Of a stretch of DNA of 64,000 bases, positions 19,037-28,128 are shown in pieces. Made by a program: the position numbers and the translations under genes. The stretch spans positions 3,415,501 to 3,479,500 of the forward strand of contig NZ_CP132311.1 in the NCBI RefSeq assembly GCF_030733845.1, in the 5' to 3' direction. The notes beneath the pieces were generated by a model. It saw only the letters and a program-made list of their open reading frames with translations. It was not told where the DNA came from and made no database searches. The stretch comes from Shinella zoogloeoides (GTDB lineage: Bacteria > Pseudomonadota > Alphaproteobacteria > Rhizobiales > Rhizobiaceae). Position 1 is the stretch's first letter; every line of letters starts with the position of its first letter.

Positions 19037-19426
19037 ATGGATGATGTGAAGATCGGCGAGATTCTGCTGCCGGGAGACGAGAAGGAGCAGGAGCGCCAGA
19101 GCCAGCGCGTGAAGAAGCGTTTCTGGCCGGTGCTGAAGCGCGCCATGCGGCAGGTTCCCTTCGGCCGCGACCTCATTGCATCCTACTATTGCGCGCTCGA
19201 TCCCCGCACGCCGACCAAGGTGCGCGGTATCCTGCTTGCGGCGCTCGTCTATTTCGTGCTGCCGCTCGACGGCATCCCTGATTTCTTCGCACTTGTCGGT
19301 TTTTCCGACGACATCGCCGTGCTGACGGCGGCCTTCGCCGCGATCCGCGGCCATGTCCGCGACGACCACTATGTGGCGGCGGACAAGGCGCTTGCGGACG
19401 AGCCGGACATGCAACCGGCCCGTTAG
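19037..19426 (+). CDS. DUF1232 (YkvA-like) membrane protein
   Basis: The 129-residue protein has a charged N-terminal third and the DUF1232 core RGILLAALVYFVLPLDGIPDF followed by GFSDDIAVLTAAF, which forms one or two membrane helices with a conserved PLD-IPD pattern. I start at the ATG at 19037, which follows GAGGGAGG, rather than the earlier ATG at 18986, whose extension is low-complexity. It sits 73 bases after phhB in the same direction. The function of the family is unknown. Confidence 0.85.
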   Translation: MDDVKIGEILLPGDEKEQERQSQRVKKRFWPVLKRAMRQVPFGRDLIASYYCALDPRTPTKVRGILLAALVYFVLPLDGIPDFFALVGFSDDIAVLTAAFAAIRGHVRDDHYVAADKALADEPDMQPAR

Positions 19427-19744
19427 GCCGGGCAGCCGTGGACCCGCGCGAATGCGGGTCAAATTCTTGCCCTATTCCTTGTGCCTTTAGGCATCTCGAC
19501 GGGTTCTATCTCACCAACTGGGGACTGGGCACGCCCGCCTTTCATTTCAAAGGCAGCGGCGGTTTTCGACGCAAATTTGTCCCGGTGCGGCGCGGAAAGA
19601 CCTTTGTAAAATGCGTGCATGTTGACGGTTTGGTAACCTGAATTAAGTCAAAATAAATCAAATCGTCATCATGCGTGGCCGACACCGGCATCGAAGGCGC
19701 GCCCTTCGGCTGGAAATCATTGGCAAGACAACCGGCAGGAAAAC
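19427..19744. other. Intergenic region upstream of the IalB-family gene
   Basis: No gene is supported. A 7-bp hairpin GACCCGC/GCGGGTC (19441-19447 with 19454-19460) just after the DUF1232 gene could help end its transcript. An AT-rich stretch at 19620-19665 contains TTGACG (19622-19627) and AT-rich sequence about 17 bases downstream, a plausible promoter for the following gene. Confidence 0.45.
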
Positions 19745-20248
19745 ATGTTCGTAAGAAAGCTCGCAACCGCACTCGCCCTCGTCCTGACGACCGCAGGCGT
19801 TGCCTCGGCCCAGACGCCGACGCGCATTCAGCAGTTCAATGCCTGGGGCGCCTACTCCTACCAGGCGAACGGCGGCAAGGTCTGCTACGTGCTCTCCGTC
19901 CCCAAGGAGAAGAACCCGGCGGGTGTCGACCACGGCGACGTCTTCTTCCTCGTCTCACAGCGCCCGGGCCAGAACATCAGCTACGAGCCCCAGGCGATGA
20001 TGGGCTATCCGCTGCAGGAAAACTCCAAGGTCAACGTCGTCATCGACGGCCGCAGCTTCGTGATGTTCACCAAGGGCAATTCGGCCTGGGTGGAGAACGC
20101 CGCGGAAGAACCGGCGCTCGTGGCGGCCATGAAGAACGGCAAGGACATGCAGGTGCAAGCGAAGTCGCGCCGCGGCACCGGCACGGCCTATTCCTATTCG
20201 CTCTCCGGCATTTCGGCGGCACTGAAGCAGATCGAAGGCTGCCGCTGA
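19745..20248 (+). CDS. Invasion-associated locus B (IalB) family protein, secreted
   Basis: The 167-residue protein has a signal peptide (MFVRKLATALALVLTTAGVA, cleavage after ASA at about residue 22). The mature IalB-like domain includes WGAYSYQANGGKVCYVLS, Cys at the end (GCR) for a probable disulphide, and FVMFTKGNSAWVEN. IalB proteins are periplasmic or envelope proteins first named in Bartonella; in free-living rhizobia the role is unknown. It stands alone with its own terminator. Confidence 0.88.
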   Translation: MFVRKLATALALVLTTAGVASAQTPTRIQQFNAWGAYSYQANGGKVCYVLSVPKEKNPAGVDHGDVFFLVSQRPGQNISYEPQAMMGYPLQENSKVNVVIDGRSFVMFTKGNSAWVENAAEEPALVAAMKNGKDMQVQAKSRRGTGTAYSYSLSGISAALKQIEGCR

Positions 20249-20270
20249 GGCATCGACCCGACACGTTAAA

Positions 20271-20298
20271 AAGGCCGGCATCAAGCCGGCCTTTTTTG
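20271..20298. terminator. Bidirectional Rho-independent terminator
   Basis: AAGGCCGGC (20271-20279) pairs perfectly with GCCGGCCTT (20285-20293). A T-run follows on the plus strand and a T-run also follows on the minus strand (the A-run before 20273), so it can serve both the IalB-family gene and the convergent MerR-type gene. Confidence 0.9.
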
Positions 20299-20300
20299 GA

Positions 20301-21269
20301 TCAGGCCGCGCTCGGCCGAGAGGCGATCACGCCCTCGGTTCGCGACCGGACGGCGGGCGTCGCCAGACACATGGCGACCGCTTCATATCCCCGCGCACCC
20401 TTCCGGGGTACTACAGCCATCGGCACATCGTGGTTGGCGGGGCAGTAGAGGATGCTTTCCCCCACCCTGATATCGGCAAGGTCGAGGATCGACGAGGAGC
20501 GTGTCAGCAGGAAGAGCGGCCGGTCGCCAAACGGCCGCAAACGCAGATAATGCCGCAGCACCTGCTGCGTGGCCTGGTCCAGTCCCTGCTCCACCATATC
20601 GACGACAAGGACGGCCGCCGCCGAGCGTTCCATGGCGGCAACCAGCGCCGTCAGCGCGGGTGACGGGTCTGCACCTTGCGCGGCAAGCATCCGGAGGTGC
20701 GCATCACTCCGCGCATCGGTCTCCACGGCGCCGCCATCGTCCAGCCGCTCCAGCCCGATAAAGGCGGCATTCGGAACGGTTTGCGCGATCGCGCGCGCCA
20801 GCCGCGTCTTGCCGCTGCCGAGGGGACCGGTAATGTAGGTGATGGGCGCCAGGGCGGGCAATTCGAACCGCTCACCGCCCCACGGCCAGGGCAATGCCAG
20901 CGAAACCACCTCGGTCGCATTCGCCGTCGCCGTCAGATTGTCCCGCACCGCCTCGACGGATTGAACAGTCTCGGCGATCCGGTCGAGCTGGCGTTTGAGG
21001 CCCGCCTGATGCCGTGCGAGCGCCGCCTTGAGGTCTTCTGCGCCACTCGAAAAAACGTGCTTGATCTGCGAAAGGCCCATATCCAGCCGGCGCAGGGCGA
21101 CGATGTCCCTGGCGCGCGCCATCTCGCTCGGACCGTAGATCCTCCAGCCGGCGGCGGTGCGCAGCGGCGCCAGCAGGCCGTGGCGCTCGTAAAGCCGTAG
21201 AGCCTTTGCCGAAATGCCGAGTTCCCTTGCCGCCTCGGCGGCGGTCAGATGAAGGCCAGACTTGCGCAC
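20301..21269 (-). CDS. MerR-family regulator fused to a P-loop NTPase-like domain
   Basis: The 322-residue protein starts with a MerR winged helix (residues 6-75: LTAAEAARELGISAKALRLYERHGLL quoted in part, then WRIYGPSEMARARDI) and a dimerisation coiled coil (76-110). Instead of a small effector pocket it carries a P-loop domain with Walker A GPLGSGKT (148-155) and a Walker B-like strand AAAVLVVDMVEQG (about 218-229). No ABC signature or AAA arginine finger is evident. The GTG start at 21269 is backed by a near-perfect GGGAGGTGA site 6 bases away. It probably regulates transcription in an ATP- or GTP-linked way. The target is unknown; the upstream spacer to 21330 is short. Confidence 0.82.
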   Translation of the reverse strand: MRKSGLHLTAAEAARELGISAKALRLYERHGLLAPLRTAAGWRIYGPSEMARARDIVALRRLDMGLSQIKHVFSSGAEDLKAALARHQAGLKRQLDRIAETVQSVEAVRDNLTATANATEVVSLALPWPWGGERFELPALAPITYITGPLGSGKTRLARAIAQTVPNAAFIGLERLDDGGAVETDARSDAHLRMLAAQGADPSPALTALVAAMERSAAAVLVVDMVEQGLDQATQQVLRHYLRLRPFGDRPLFLLTRSSSILDLADIRVGESILYCPANHDVPMAVVPRKGARGYEAVAMCLATPAVRSRTEGVIASRPSAA

Positions 21270-21330
21270 GAATCACCTCCCTGTCGTTCACCGCCGCTTT
21301 ATGAGGCCGGCCCCAGGGGCCGGGTCAACG

Positions 21331-21363
21331 AAAAAGCCCGCCGCAGGCTGGCTGCAGCGGGCT
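21331..21363 (-). terminator. Rho-independent terminator of the lysine-catabolic operon
   Basis: Reading the minus strand, a 12-bp stem with one mismatch (AGCCCGCTGCAG with CTGCGGCGGGCT, loop CCAGC) is followed by TTTTT. It lies 25 bases after the stop of the aminotransferase gene. Confidence 0.85.
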
Positions 21364-21387
21364 CAAGAGGGTCGAAGGCGGGCGGGC

Positions 21388-22626
<1,239 letters not shown>

Positions 22627-24150
22627 TTACTCGATATCGAAGGAGACGCCCTGGGCGAGCGGCAGGGCCTTCGAGTAGTTCACCGTGTTGGTGGCGCGGC
22701 GCATATAGGCCTTCCAGGCGTCGGAGCCGGATTCGCGGCCGCCGCCGGTTTCCTTCTCGCCGCCGAACGCGCCGCCGATCTCGGCGCCGGACGTGCCGAT
22801 GTTGACGTTGGCAATGCCGCAGTCCGAACCGTCAGCCGACAGGAAGCGCTCGGCCTCCTGGACGTTGAGTGTGAAGATCGACGAGGAGAGGCCGGCAGCA
22901 ACGGCATTGTGGTCATCCAGAACGGCATCGAAGTCGGAATACTTCATGACGTAGAGGATCGGCGCGAAGGTCTCTTCGAGGACCGGGCCGGCCTGCTTCG
23001 GCATTTCGACGATGGCGGGCTTCACGTAGTAGGCCGTGTCCTTGCCGGCTTCCGTGACACGCTCGCCGCCGGTGACGGAACCGCCTTCGGCCTTGGCCGC
23101 CGCCAGTGCCTTCTGCATGCCGTCGAAGGCTTGCTTGTCGACGAGCGGGCCGACGAGGGCGGAGGTTTCCAGCGGGTTGCCCACGGATACGCTCGTATAG
23201 GCCTTCTTAAGGCGCGGCACGAGCTGGTCGTAGACGCTGTCATGCACGAAGAGGCGGCGCAGCGTCGTGCAGCGCTGGCCGGCGGTGCCCATCGCGCCGA
23301 AGGCGATGGCGCGCAGCGCCATGTCGAGATCGGCCGAGGGGCAGACGATGCCGGCATTGTTGCCGCCGAGCTCGAGGATCGAGCGGGCGAAGCGCTTGGC
23401 GAGGCGCGGGCCGACTTCCTTGCCCATGCGGGTGGAGCCGGTGGCCGAGACGAGCGCGACCTTGTGGTTGTCGACGAGGGCTTCGCCGATGGCGCGGTCA
23501 CCGATGAGGACCTGGCTGAGGTTTGCCGGGGCATCGCCGAAGCGGGCGATGGCGCGATCGAGGATCGCCTGGCAGGCGAGACCGGTCAGCGGGGTCTTTT
23601 CAGAGGGCTTCCAGACGATGGAATTGCCGGCAACCAGCGCCAGAGCCGCATTCCACGACCAGACGGCGACGGGGAAGTTGAAGGCCGAGATGATGCCGAC
23701 GACGCCGAGCGGATGCCAGGTTTCCATCATGCGGTGGCCAGGACGCTCGGTGGCGATGGTGAGGCCGTAGAGCTGGCGGGAAAGGCCGACGGCGAAATCG
23801 CAGATGTCGATCATTTCCTGCACTTCGCCGAGGCCTTCGGAGGTGATCTTGCCGGCTTCGATGGAAACGAGGCGGCCGAGATCGGCCTTGGAGGTGCGTA
23901 GCTCCTCGCCGAGCAGGCGCACGAGTTCGCCGCGCTTCGGCGCGGGCACGAGACGCCATGCCTTGAAGGCTTCGTGCGCGGCATCGATAGCACTGTCGGT
24001 CTCGGCGGCGGAAATCGTCTTCAGCTTGCCGATCTCCTCGCCGCTGACCGGGCTGTAGGAGGCCATGTCACCACCCTGCCAGGTGCTGCGTGCAACGCCC
24101 AGCTTGTCGAGAAGGGCTTCCGTTTCCTTTTTCACGTCGATGGTCGTCAT
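22627..24150 (-). CDS. amaB: L-piperidine-6-carboxylate / 2-aminoadipate semialdehyde dehydrogenase
   Basis: The 507-residue aldehyde dehydrogenase belongs to the ALDH7 (antiquitin) type: general base Glu260 in LELGGNNA, nucleophile Cys294 in GTAGQRCTTLRR, and the group-specific NVNIGTSGAEIGGAFGGEKETGGGRE stretch (quoted in part) near residue 450. ALDH7 enzymes oxidise 2-aminoadipate-6-semialdehyde, in equilibrium with piperideine-6-carboxylate, to 2-aminoadipate. The gene lies between the D-2-hydroxyglutarate dehydrogenase gene (21-base gap) and the aminotransferase gene (6-base gap). The context fits the pipecolate branch of lysine breakdown. Confidence 0.92.
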   Translation of the reverse strand: MTTIDVKKETEALLDKLGVARSTWQGGDMASYSPVSGEEIGKLKTISAAETDSAIDAAHEAFKAWRLVPAPKRGELVRLLGEELRTSKADLGRLVSIEAGKITSEGLGEVQEMIDICDFAVGLSRQLYGLTIATERPGHRMMETWHPLGVVGIISAFNFPVAVWSWNAALALVAGNSIVWKPSEKTPLTGLACQAILDRAIARFGDAPANLSQVLIGDRAIGEALVDNHKVALVSATGSTRMGKEVGPRLAKRFARSILELGGNNAGIVCPSADLDMALRAIAFGAMGTAGQRCTTLRRLFVHDSVYDQLVPRLKKAYTSVSVGNPLETSALVGPLVDKQAFDGMQKALAAAKAEGGSVTGGERVTEAGKDTAYYVKPAIVEMPKQAGPVLEETFAPILYVMKYSDFDAVLDDHNAVAAGLSSSIFTLNVQEAERFLSADGSDCGIANVNIGTSGAEIGGAFGGEKETGGGRESGSDAWKAYMRRATNTVNYSKALPLAQGVSFDIE

Positions 24151-24171
24151 GGGTATCTCCCTGTTGTCCTG

Positions 24172-25590
24172 TCAAAATGTCATGGCGCCGAGCGGGCCCG
24201 GCGAGGTGATGGTCTTCAACCCGGATGCCAGCTTGCGAAGCTCGTCCGGGGTGTATTTGTCGTAGAAGGCTTGGTTCTTGCGGCCGATGGCATGCTCTGC
24301 GCTGAAGCTGCCGTCGAACTGCTCGACCGCGACGGTGAAGACCCAGGCGCGCAGGTCCGTCTCGAAATCGGGATCGGCAAGGCGCGGGTCGTCTTTCGCG
24401 ACGACGAGATTGAAGTGCACGCCGCCATCGCCGATATGGCCGAAATCGCAGATCGTCACATCCTCGAAATGATCGGGCATGGCCGCCTTCATATGGGCGA
24501 GGAAGGGCATGATGTCACCCCGGCGGAAGGAGAGATCGAAGGCGATCAACCGACCGCTATGCTTCACGCCCTCCGACAGCGCATGACGCAGCGCCCAGAT
24601 CTCGTGCGGCGGGCCGACGAAGGCGTCCGCAAGCGGCGCGTCCTCCCGCTCCCAGACCGCCGCCAGCACCTCCTCCAGCACCGCATCGAGCGGCTGCTCG
24701 CCCTCGCGTGGAAGGCTGGAGCGGGAGATTTCCGCGAGGATCACGAAATCCGGCACCACGCCACCCTGGAAGGGATTACGCAGCGAAGGCACATGGTCAA
24801 GCGCGGCGCGCACCGCATTGCCGGACATGCCCTCGAAGGCCGAGAGGTAGCTGCCGAGCGCATCTTCCATGGCAACGAGCAGCGTCGCGACCTGTTCGGG
24901 CGAGGACGGCACGAGCAGCGCCGCCGCGGACTGTTTGGGCGCGGGCTCGAGGTTCAGCACGCATTCGGTGACGATGCCGAAGGCGCCCGAGGTGCCGATG
25001 AAGAGCTGCTTCCAGTCGATGCCGGTATTGTTCTTGCGAAGGCCCGACGAAAGGTCGAGCACGGTGCCGGCCTCGTCGGCGAGAACGACGGTGAGGCCGA
25101 GCGTGTTGCGGCGCACGTCCCCGTAGCGCAGGAAGCGCGAGCCGCCGGTATTCGTCGCGATCATGCCGCCAAGGCGCGGATCGGCGCCGAGGTCGATCGG
25201 GAAGAACAGGCCGCTTTCCTCCAGCCTGCCGTTGAGATCGGACAGGCGCAGGCCCGCACCGGCCTTCACCGTACGGTTCACGCGATCCAGCTTGAAAGGC
25301 GCGGTCAGGCGGTCGAGGCTCAAGATGCCCTGGCGGCCGCTATCGTCCGGCGTCGAGCCGGAGACGAGGCCGGTATTGCCGGACTGCGGCACGAGCGCGA
25401 TGCCGCTCTGCACGCAATAGGCGACGATGGCGGATACTTCGGCGGTCGAGGCCGGCCGGGCGACGAAGGCGGCGCGGCCCTTGTCGTAGCGCGCGCCCGT
25501 CTCATAGGCGGCCATGTCGGCAGGCTCGGTGAGAAGCCCCTTCTCACCGGCAAGGCCTTTCAGCGCTGCGATATGGCGTTCCTCGATCAT
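24172..25590 (-). CDS. FAD-binding D-2-hydroxyglutarate dehydrogenase-type oxidoreductase
   Basis: The product has 472 residues with an N-terminal PCMH-type FAD domain (ALVPQSGNTGLVSGSTPD, FIGTSGAFGIVTE) and a C-terminal FAD-oxidase domain with the metal/substrate motif GHIGDGGVHFNL, as in GlcD and D2HGDH families. The start at 25590 is chosen since it lies just after the stop of the HglS gene (10-base gap); upstream codons would overlap that gene. In this operon the natural substrate is D-2-hydroxyglutarate, the product of HglS, giving 2-oxoglutarate. The electron acceptor (ETF or other) is not shown by the sequence. Confidence 0.88.
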   Translation of the reverse strand: MIEERHIAALKGLAGEKGLLTEPADMAAYETGARYDKGRAAFVARPASTAEVSAIVAYCVQSGIALVPQSGNTGLVSGSTPDDSGRQGILSLDRLTAPFKLDRVNRTVKAGAGLRLSDLNGRLEESGLFFPIDLGADPRLGGMIATNTGGSRFLRYGDVRRNTLGLTVVLADEAGTVLDLSSGLRKNNTGIDWKQLFIGTSGAFGIVTECVLNLEPAPKQSAAALLVPSSPEQVATLLVAMEDALGSYLSAFEGMSGNAVRAALDHVPSLRNPFQGGVVPDFVILAEISRSSLPREGEQPLDAVLEEVLAAVWEREDAPLADAFVGPPHEIWALRHALSEGVKHSGRLIAFDLSFRRGDIMPFLAHMKAAMPDHFEDVTICDFGHIGDGGVHFNLVVAKDDPRLADPDFETDLRAWVFTVAVEQFDGSFSAEHAIGRKNQAFYDKYTPDELRKLASGLKTITSPGPLGAMTF

Positions 25591-25600
25591 TGCCTGTCCG

Positions 25601-26998
25601 TCACTCCGCGGCGGCAGCCATGTTGACGATGCCGAGGCACATTTCAAGCGAGGCGCGCTCGATACCGGCATAGTGGGCGAATTCGTCCAGCACGGCCGCG
25701 CCGAGATCGCGCTCGAACATCACCTGGTTGGGGCTCGCGACAAAATCCTGCGTCGCGTCGTCGCCGAGGTTGGACTGGAAGATACCCGCGGCGCTGACCG
25801 GCAGGAAATCCTCGTAGACGATCGGATCGAACTGGATGAGGCCGGCTTCGATCGCCGTTTCGAGATCGGCGCTACGGCCCGTGACGCGCTTGCCCTTCTC
25901 CGTCAGGGAGTAGCGGAAATAGCCGAGGCGCGCCTTGCGGATGCCGTCCCAATCATCCGGGAAGGCCTTGAAGACGTCGGCAAGCGCCGCTTCGTACGCG
26001 CCGGCATTCGAGCCGTCGGCAGCCGGGCGCACGCACGCGCGGGTCTCGGTGAGCAGCCTGTCGTAGAGCGCGCGCCCCTTCGGCGTCAGCGCCACGCCGC
26101 GCTGTTCGATCTCGCCGAAGCGGGCGGTGTGCGAGCCCTTCTGCGCGCTGCCGTCCTCCGCGATGAAGGCGACGGCCTCTTCCAGCGCCTTGAAGGAGGT
26201 CTGGCGCAGGAGGATCGGGCAGGCGCGCGTCGGCGGCCCCTCGACCACGGCCTTGGGCGCGATGCCCTCCTGCGGCATGCGCGCCTGCACCTTGTCGATA
26301 TCGAGTGTGCGGGGCGTCAGGTGGTTGATGTGCGGCCCCTTGAAGGAGACGACGTCGGCAATGAGGCGATGCGCGTCGTGCAGCCGCTTGTACATGTCGG
26401 CGCTGACGATGGCGTGGTCGTGCCAGCGGAAGGTTTCCAGCACTTCGCTCACGAAGCGGGCGGCATCCGACCGATCGAGGCCGCCGTCCCGCTCCGCCTT
26501 TTCGACCAGCGCGACCGCCGTGTTGGTGAAGATCTTGCGGCCGGCCAGCACCGTGGCGGCCTCCTCGCGCAGCGCCTCGTCGGCGATGAGATCGAGACGG
26601 AGCAGCGAGGTGAAGACGCGGAACGGATTGCGGCTGAGGCTTTCCGCACCGACCGGGCGGAAGGCGGTGGAATGCACCGGCACGCCGGCCGTGGAAAGAT
26701 CGTAATAGCCGACCGGGAACATGCCCATCACCGCGAAGACGCGGCGCATCATGGACAGCTCTTCCGGCGTGCCGAGACGGATGGCGCCGTGGCGCTCTTG
26801 CGAAATGCGCTCGAGCGTATCGGTTGCTTCGAGCCGCGCCTTGAGGTGCGGGTCGGCGGACAGCGTCTCGTCGTTGACGTCGGCGACCAGCGACATCAGC
26901 GTGCCGTAGGCCGGCACCTCGTCGCGGTACATGGCCGACATGGCGGCGGAGAAATCCGAGCGGATCTTGTCTGCGGAAACGTACGAATTTGCTTTCAT
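25601..26998 (-). CDS. hglS: 2-oxoadipate dioxygenase/decarboxylase (HglS, DUF1338)
   Basis: The 465-residue DUF1338 protein has almost the same length as the characterised Pseudomonas putida HglS/YdcJ enzyme. That enzyme uses Fe(II) and O2 to turn 2-oxoadipate into D-2-hydroxyglutarate. The residues remembered as important there occur at the same or nearly the same positions: His70 and Arg74 in QERHGAIR, His226 in GPHINHLTPR, and a Glu in RFGEIEQRG (296 or 298). It is the first gene of a four-gene operon and is divergent from a LysR regulator. This is the marker gene for the lysine to 2-oxoglutarate route. Confidence 0.93.
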   Translation of the reverse strand: MKANSYVSADKIRSDFSAAMSAMYRDEVPAYGTLMSLVADVNDETLSADPHLKARLEATDTLERISQERHGAIRLGTPEELSMMRRVFAVMGMFPVGYYDLSTAGVPVHSTAFRPVGAESLSRNPFRVFTSLLRLDLIADEALREEAATVLAGRKIFTNTAVALVEKAERDGGLDRSDAARFVSEVLETFRWHDHAIVSADMYKRLHDAHRLIADVVSFKGPHINHLTPRTLDIDKVQARMPQEGIAPKAVVEGPPTRACPILLRQTSFKALEEAVAFIAEDGSAQKGSHTARFGEIEQRGVALTPKGRALYDRLLTETRACVRPAADGSNAGAYEAALADVFKAFPDDWDGIRKARLGYFRYSLTEKGKRVTGRSADLETAIEAGLIQFDPIVYEDFLPVSAAGIFQSNLGDDATQDFVASPNQVMFERDLGAAVLDEFAHYAGIERASLEMCLGIVNMAAAAE

Positions 26999-27113
26999 GG
27001 GAAGCGATCTCATCTTACAAGGTGGGAGGCCCTGATCATTCTCAAAACGGATCATACCGGATCGTTTCCTTGAGCGATCGCGACCGTTCTGACTATGTTG
27101 ATGCGAGGAATGA
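26999..27113. promoter_or_regulatory. hglS-lysR divergent promoter region
   Basis: This 115-base spacer between hglS and the LysR gene is relatively AT-rich. It contains a repeated GGATC-type element (CGGATCATACCGGATCGTTTC around 27050-27066) and should carry the LysR operator for both directions. No specific -35/-10 pair stands out. Confidence 0.4.
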
Positions 27114-28007
27114 ATGAAGCTCAGTCGCAGGCTGATCCCCGACGTCACCACGCTGCAGGCGTTCGAATGCGCTGCCCGCCATGGCAGCTTCACCCAGGCG
27201 GCGCATGAGCTGAACCTCACCCAGAGCGCCGTCAGCCGACAGATCAAGGACCTGGAGGAACAACTCGGCGTGCTGCTCTTCGAGCGCGTGCGCCAGCGCG
27301 TCGTGCTATCCGACGACGGACGCCGCTTCCTGCCGGAAGTGCGCAAGCTGCTGCACCAGACGGAAGAGACCATGCTGCGCGCCATGGCCTCGGCCTCCTC
27401 CGAGCACAGCCTCGCCATCGCGACGCTGCCGACTTTCGGCAGCCGCTGGCTGACACCGCGCATTCCGGGCTTCCTTGCGGAAAACCCCGGCACGATCATC
27501 AACATCGCCTCGCGTTCCGCACCGTTCGATTTCGACGAGGAGAACTTCGACCTCGCGATCCATTACGGCCAGCCGGTCTGGGCGCGGGCGGCATGCTCCT
27601 ACCTGTGCAGCGAGGTCATCCTGCCCGCCGCCAGCCCGGACCTTATCGCATCCTGGAACCTCACCGAACCGAAGGATCTCGAAAGGGCGCCGCTGCTTCA
27701 TCTGGCGACACGCCCGAAACTCTGGGCGCAATGGTTCGAGCTGAACGGCGCTTCGGCGGACACCGCCTATCGCGGCCACCGCTTCGACCAGTTCGCCATG
27801 GTGATCGAGTCGGCCGTTGCCGGCCTCGGCTTCGCGCTCCTGCCGAAATATCTCATCGAGCAGGAGCTTGCGAGCGGGCGCCTCGCCGTCGTCTTCGACC
27901 GGCCGATGGAGACGGAGAACAGCTATTATCTCGTGGTACCGGAAGGAAAGCTCGAAAACCCGCTGAGCCAGGCCTTTCGCGCCTGGATCGCCAAGGAAGT
28001 TCCCTGA
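27114..28007 (+). CDS. LysR-family regulator (GcvA-like) of the lysine-catabolic genes
   Basis: The 297-residue protein has a typical N-terminal winged helix (TLQAFECAARHGSFTQAAHELNLTQSAVSRQIKDLE quoted in part; residues 12-48) and a periplasmic-binding-protein-like effector domain from about residue 93 with the GcvA-like FDLAIHYG motif. It is divergent from hglS and precedes amaA, so it sits between both halves of the pathway. It is likely an activator responding to a pathway intermediate such as 2-aminoadipate or pipecolate. The effector is inferred from position. Confidence 0.88.
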   Translation: MKLSRRLIPDVTTLQAFECAARHGSFTQAAHELNLTQSAVSRQIKDLEEQLGVLLFERVRQRVVLSDDGRRFLPEVRKLLHQTEETMLRAMASASSEHSLAIATLPTFGSRWLTPRIPGFLAENPGTIINIASRSAPFDFDEENFDLAIHYGQPVWARAACSYLCSEVILPAASPDLIASWNLTEPKDLERAPLLHLATRPKLWAQWFELNGASADTAYRGHRFDQFAMVIESAVAGLGFALLPKYLIEQELASGRLAVVFDRPMETENSYYLVVPEGKLENPLSQAFRAWIAKEVP

Positions 28008-28128
28008 AGCAATCCCTTGCCGCCTCATGCAGTCGGGGCATGACCCCGTTCTGAATTTTTGCTTTCGTCATGGTGCCGCTTCGCCGATGGTGCGAGGATA
28101 GATTCTCCTTCCGAAAAGACAGACCACC

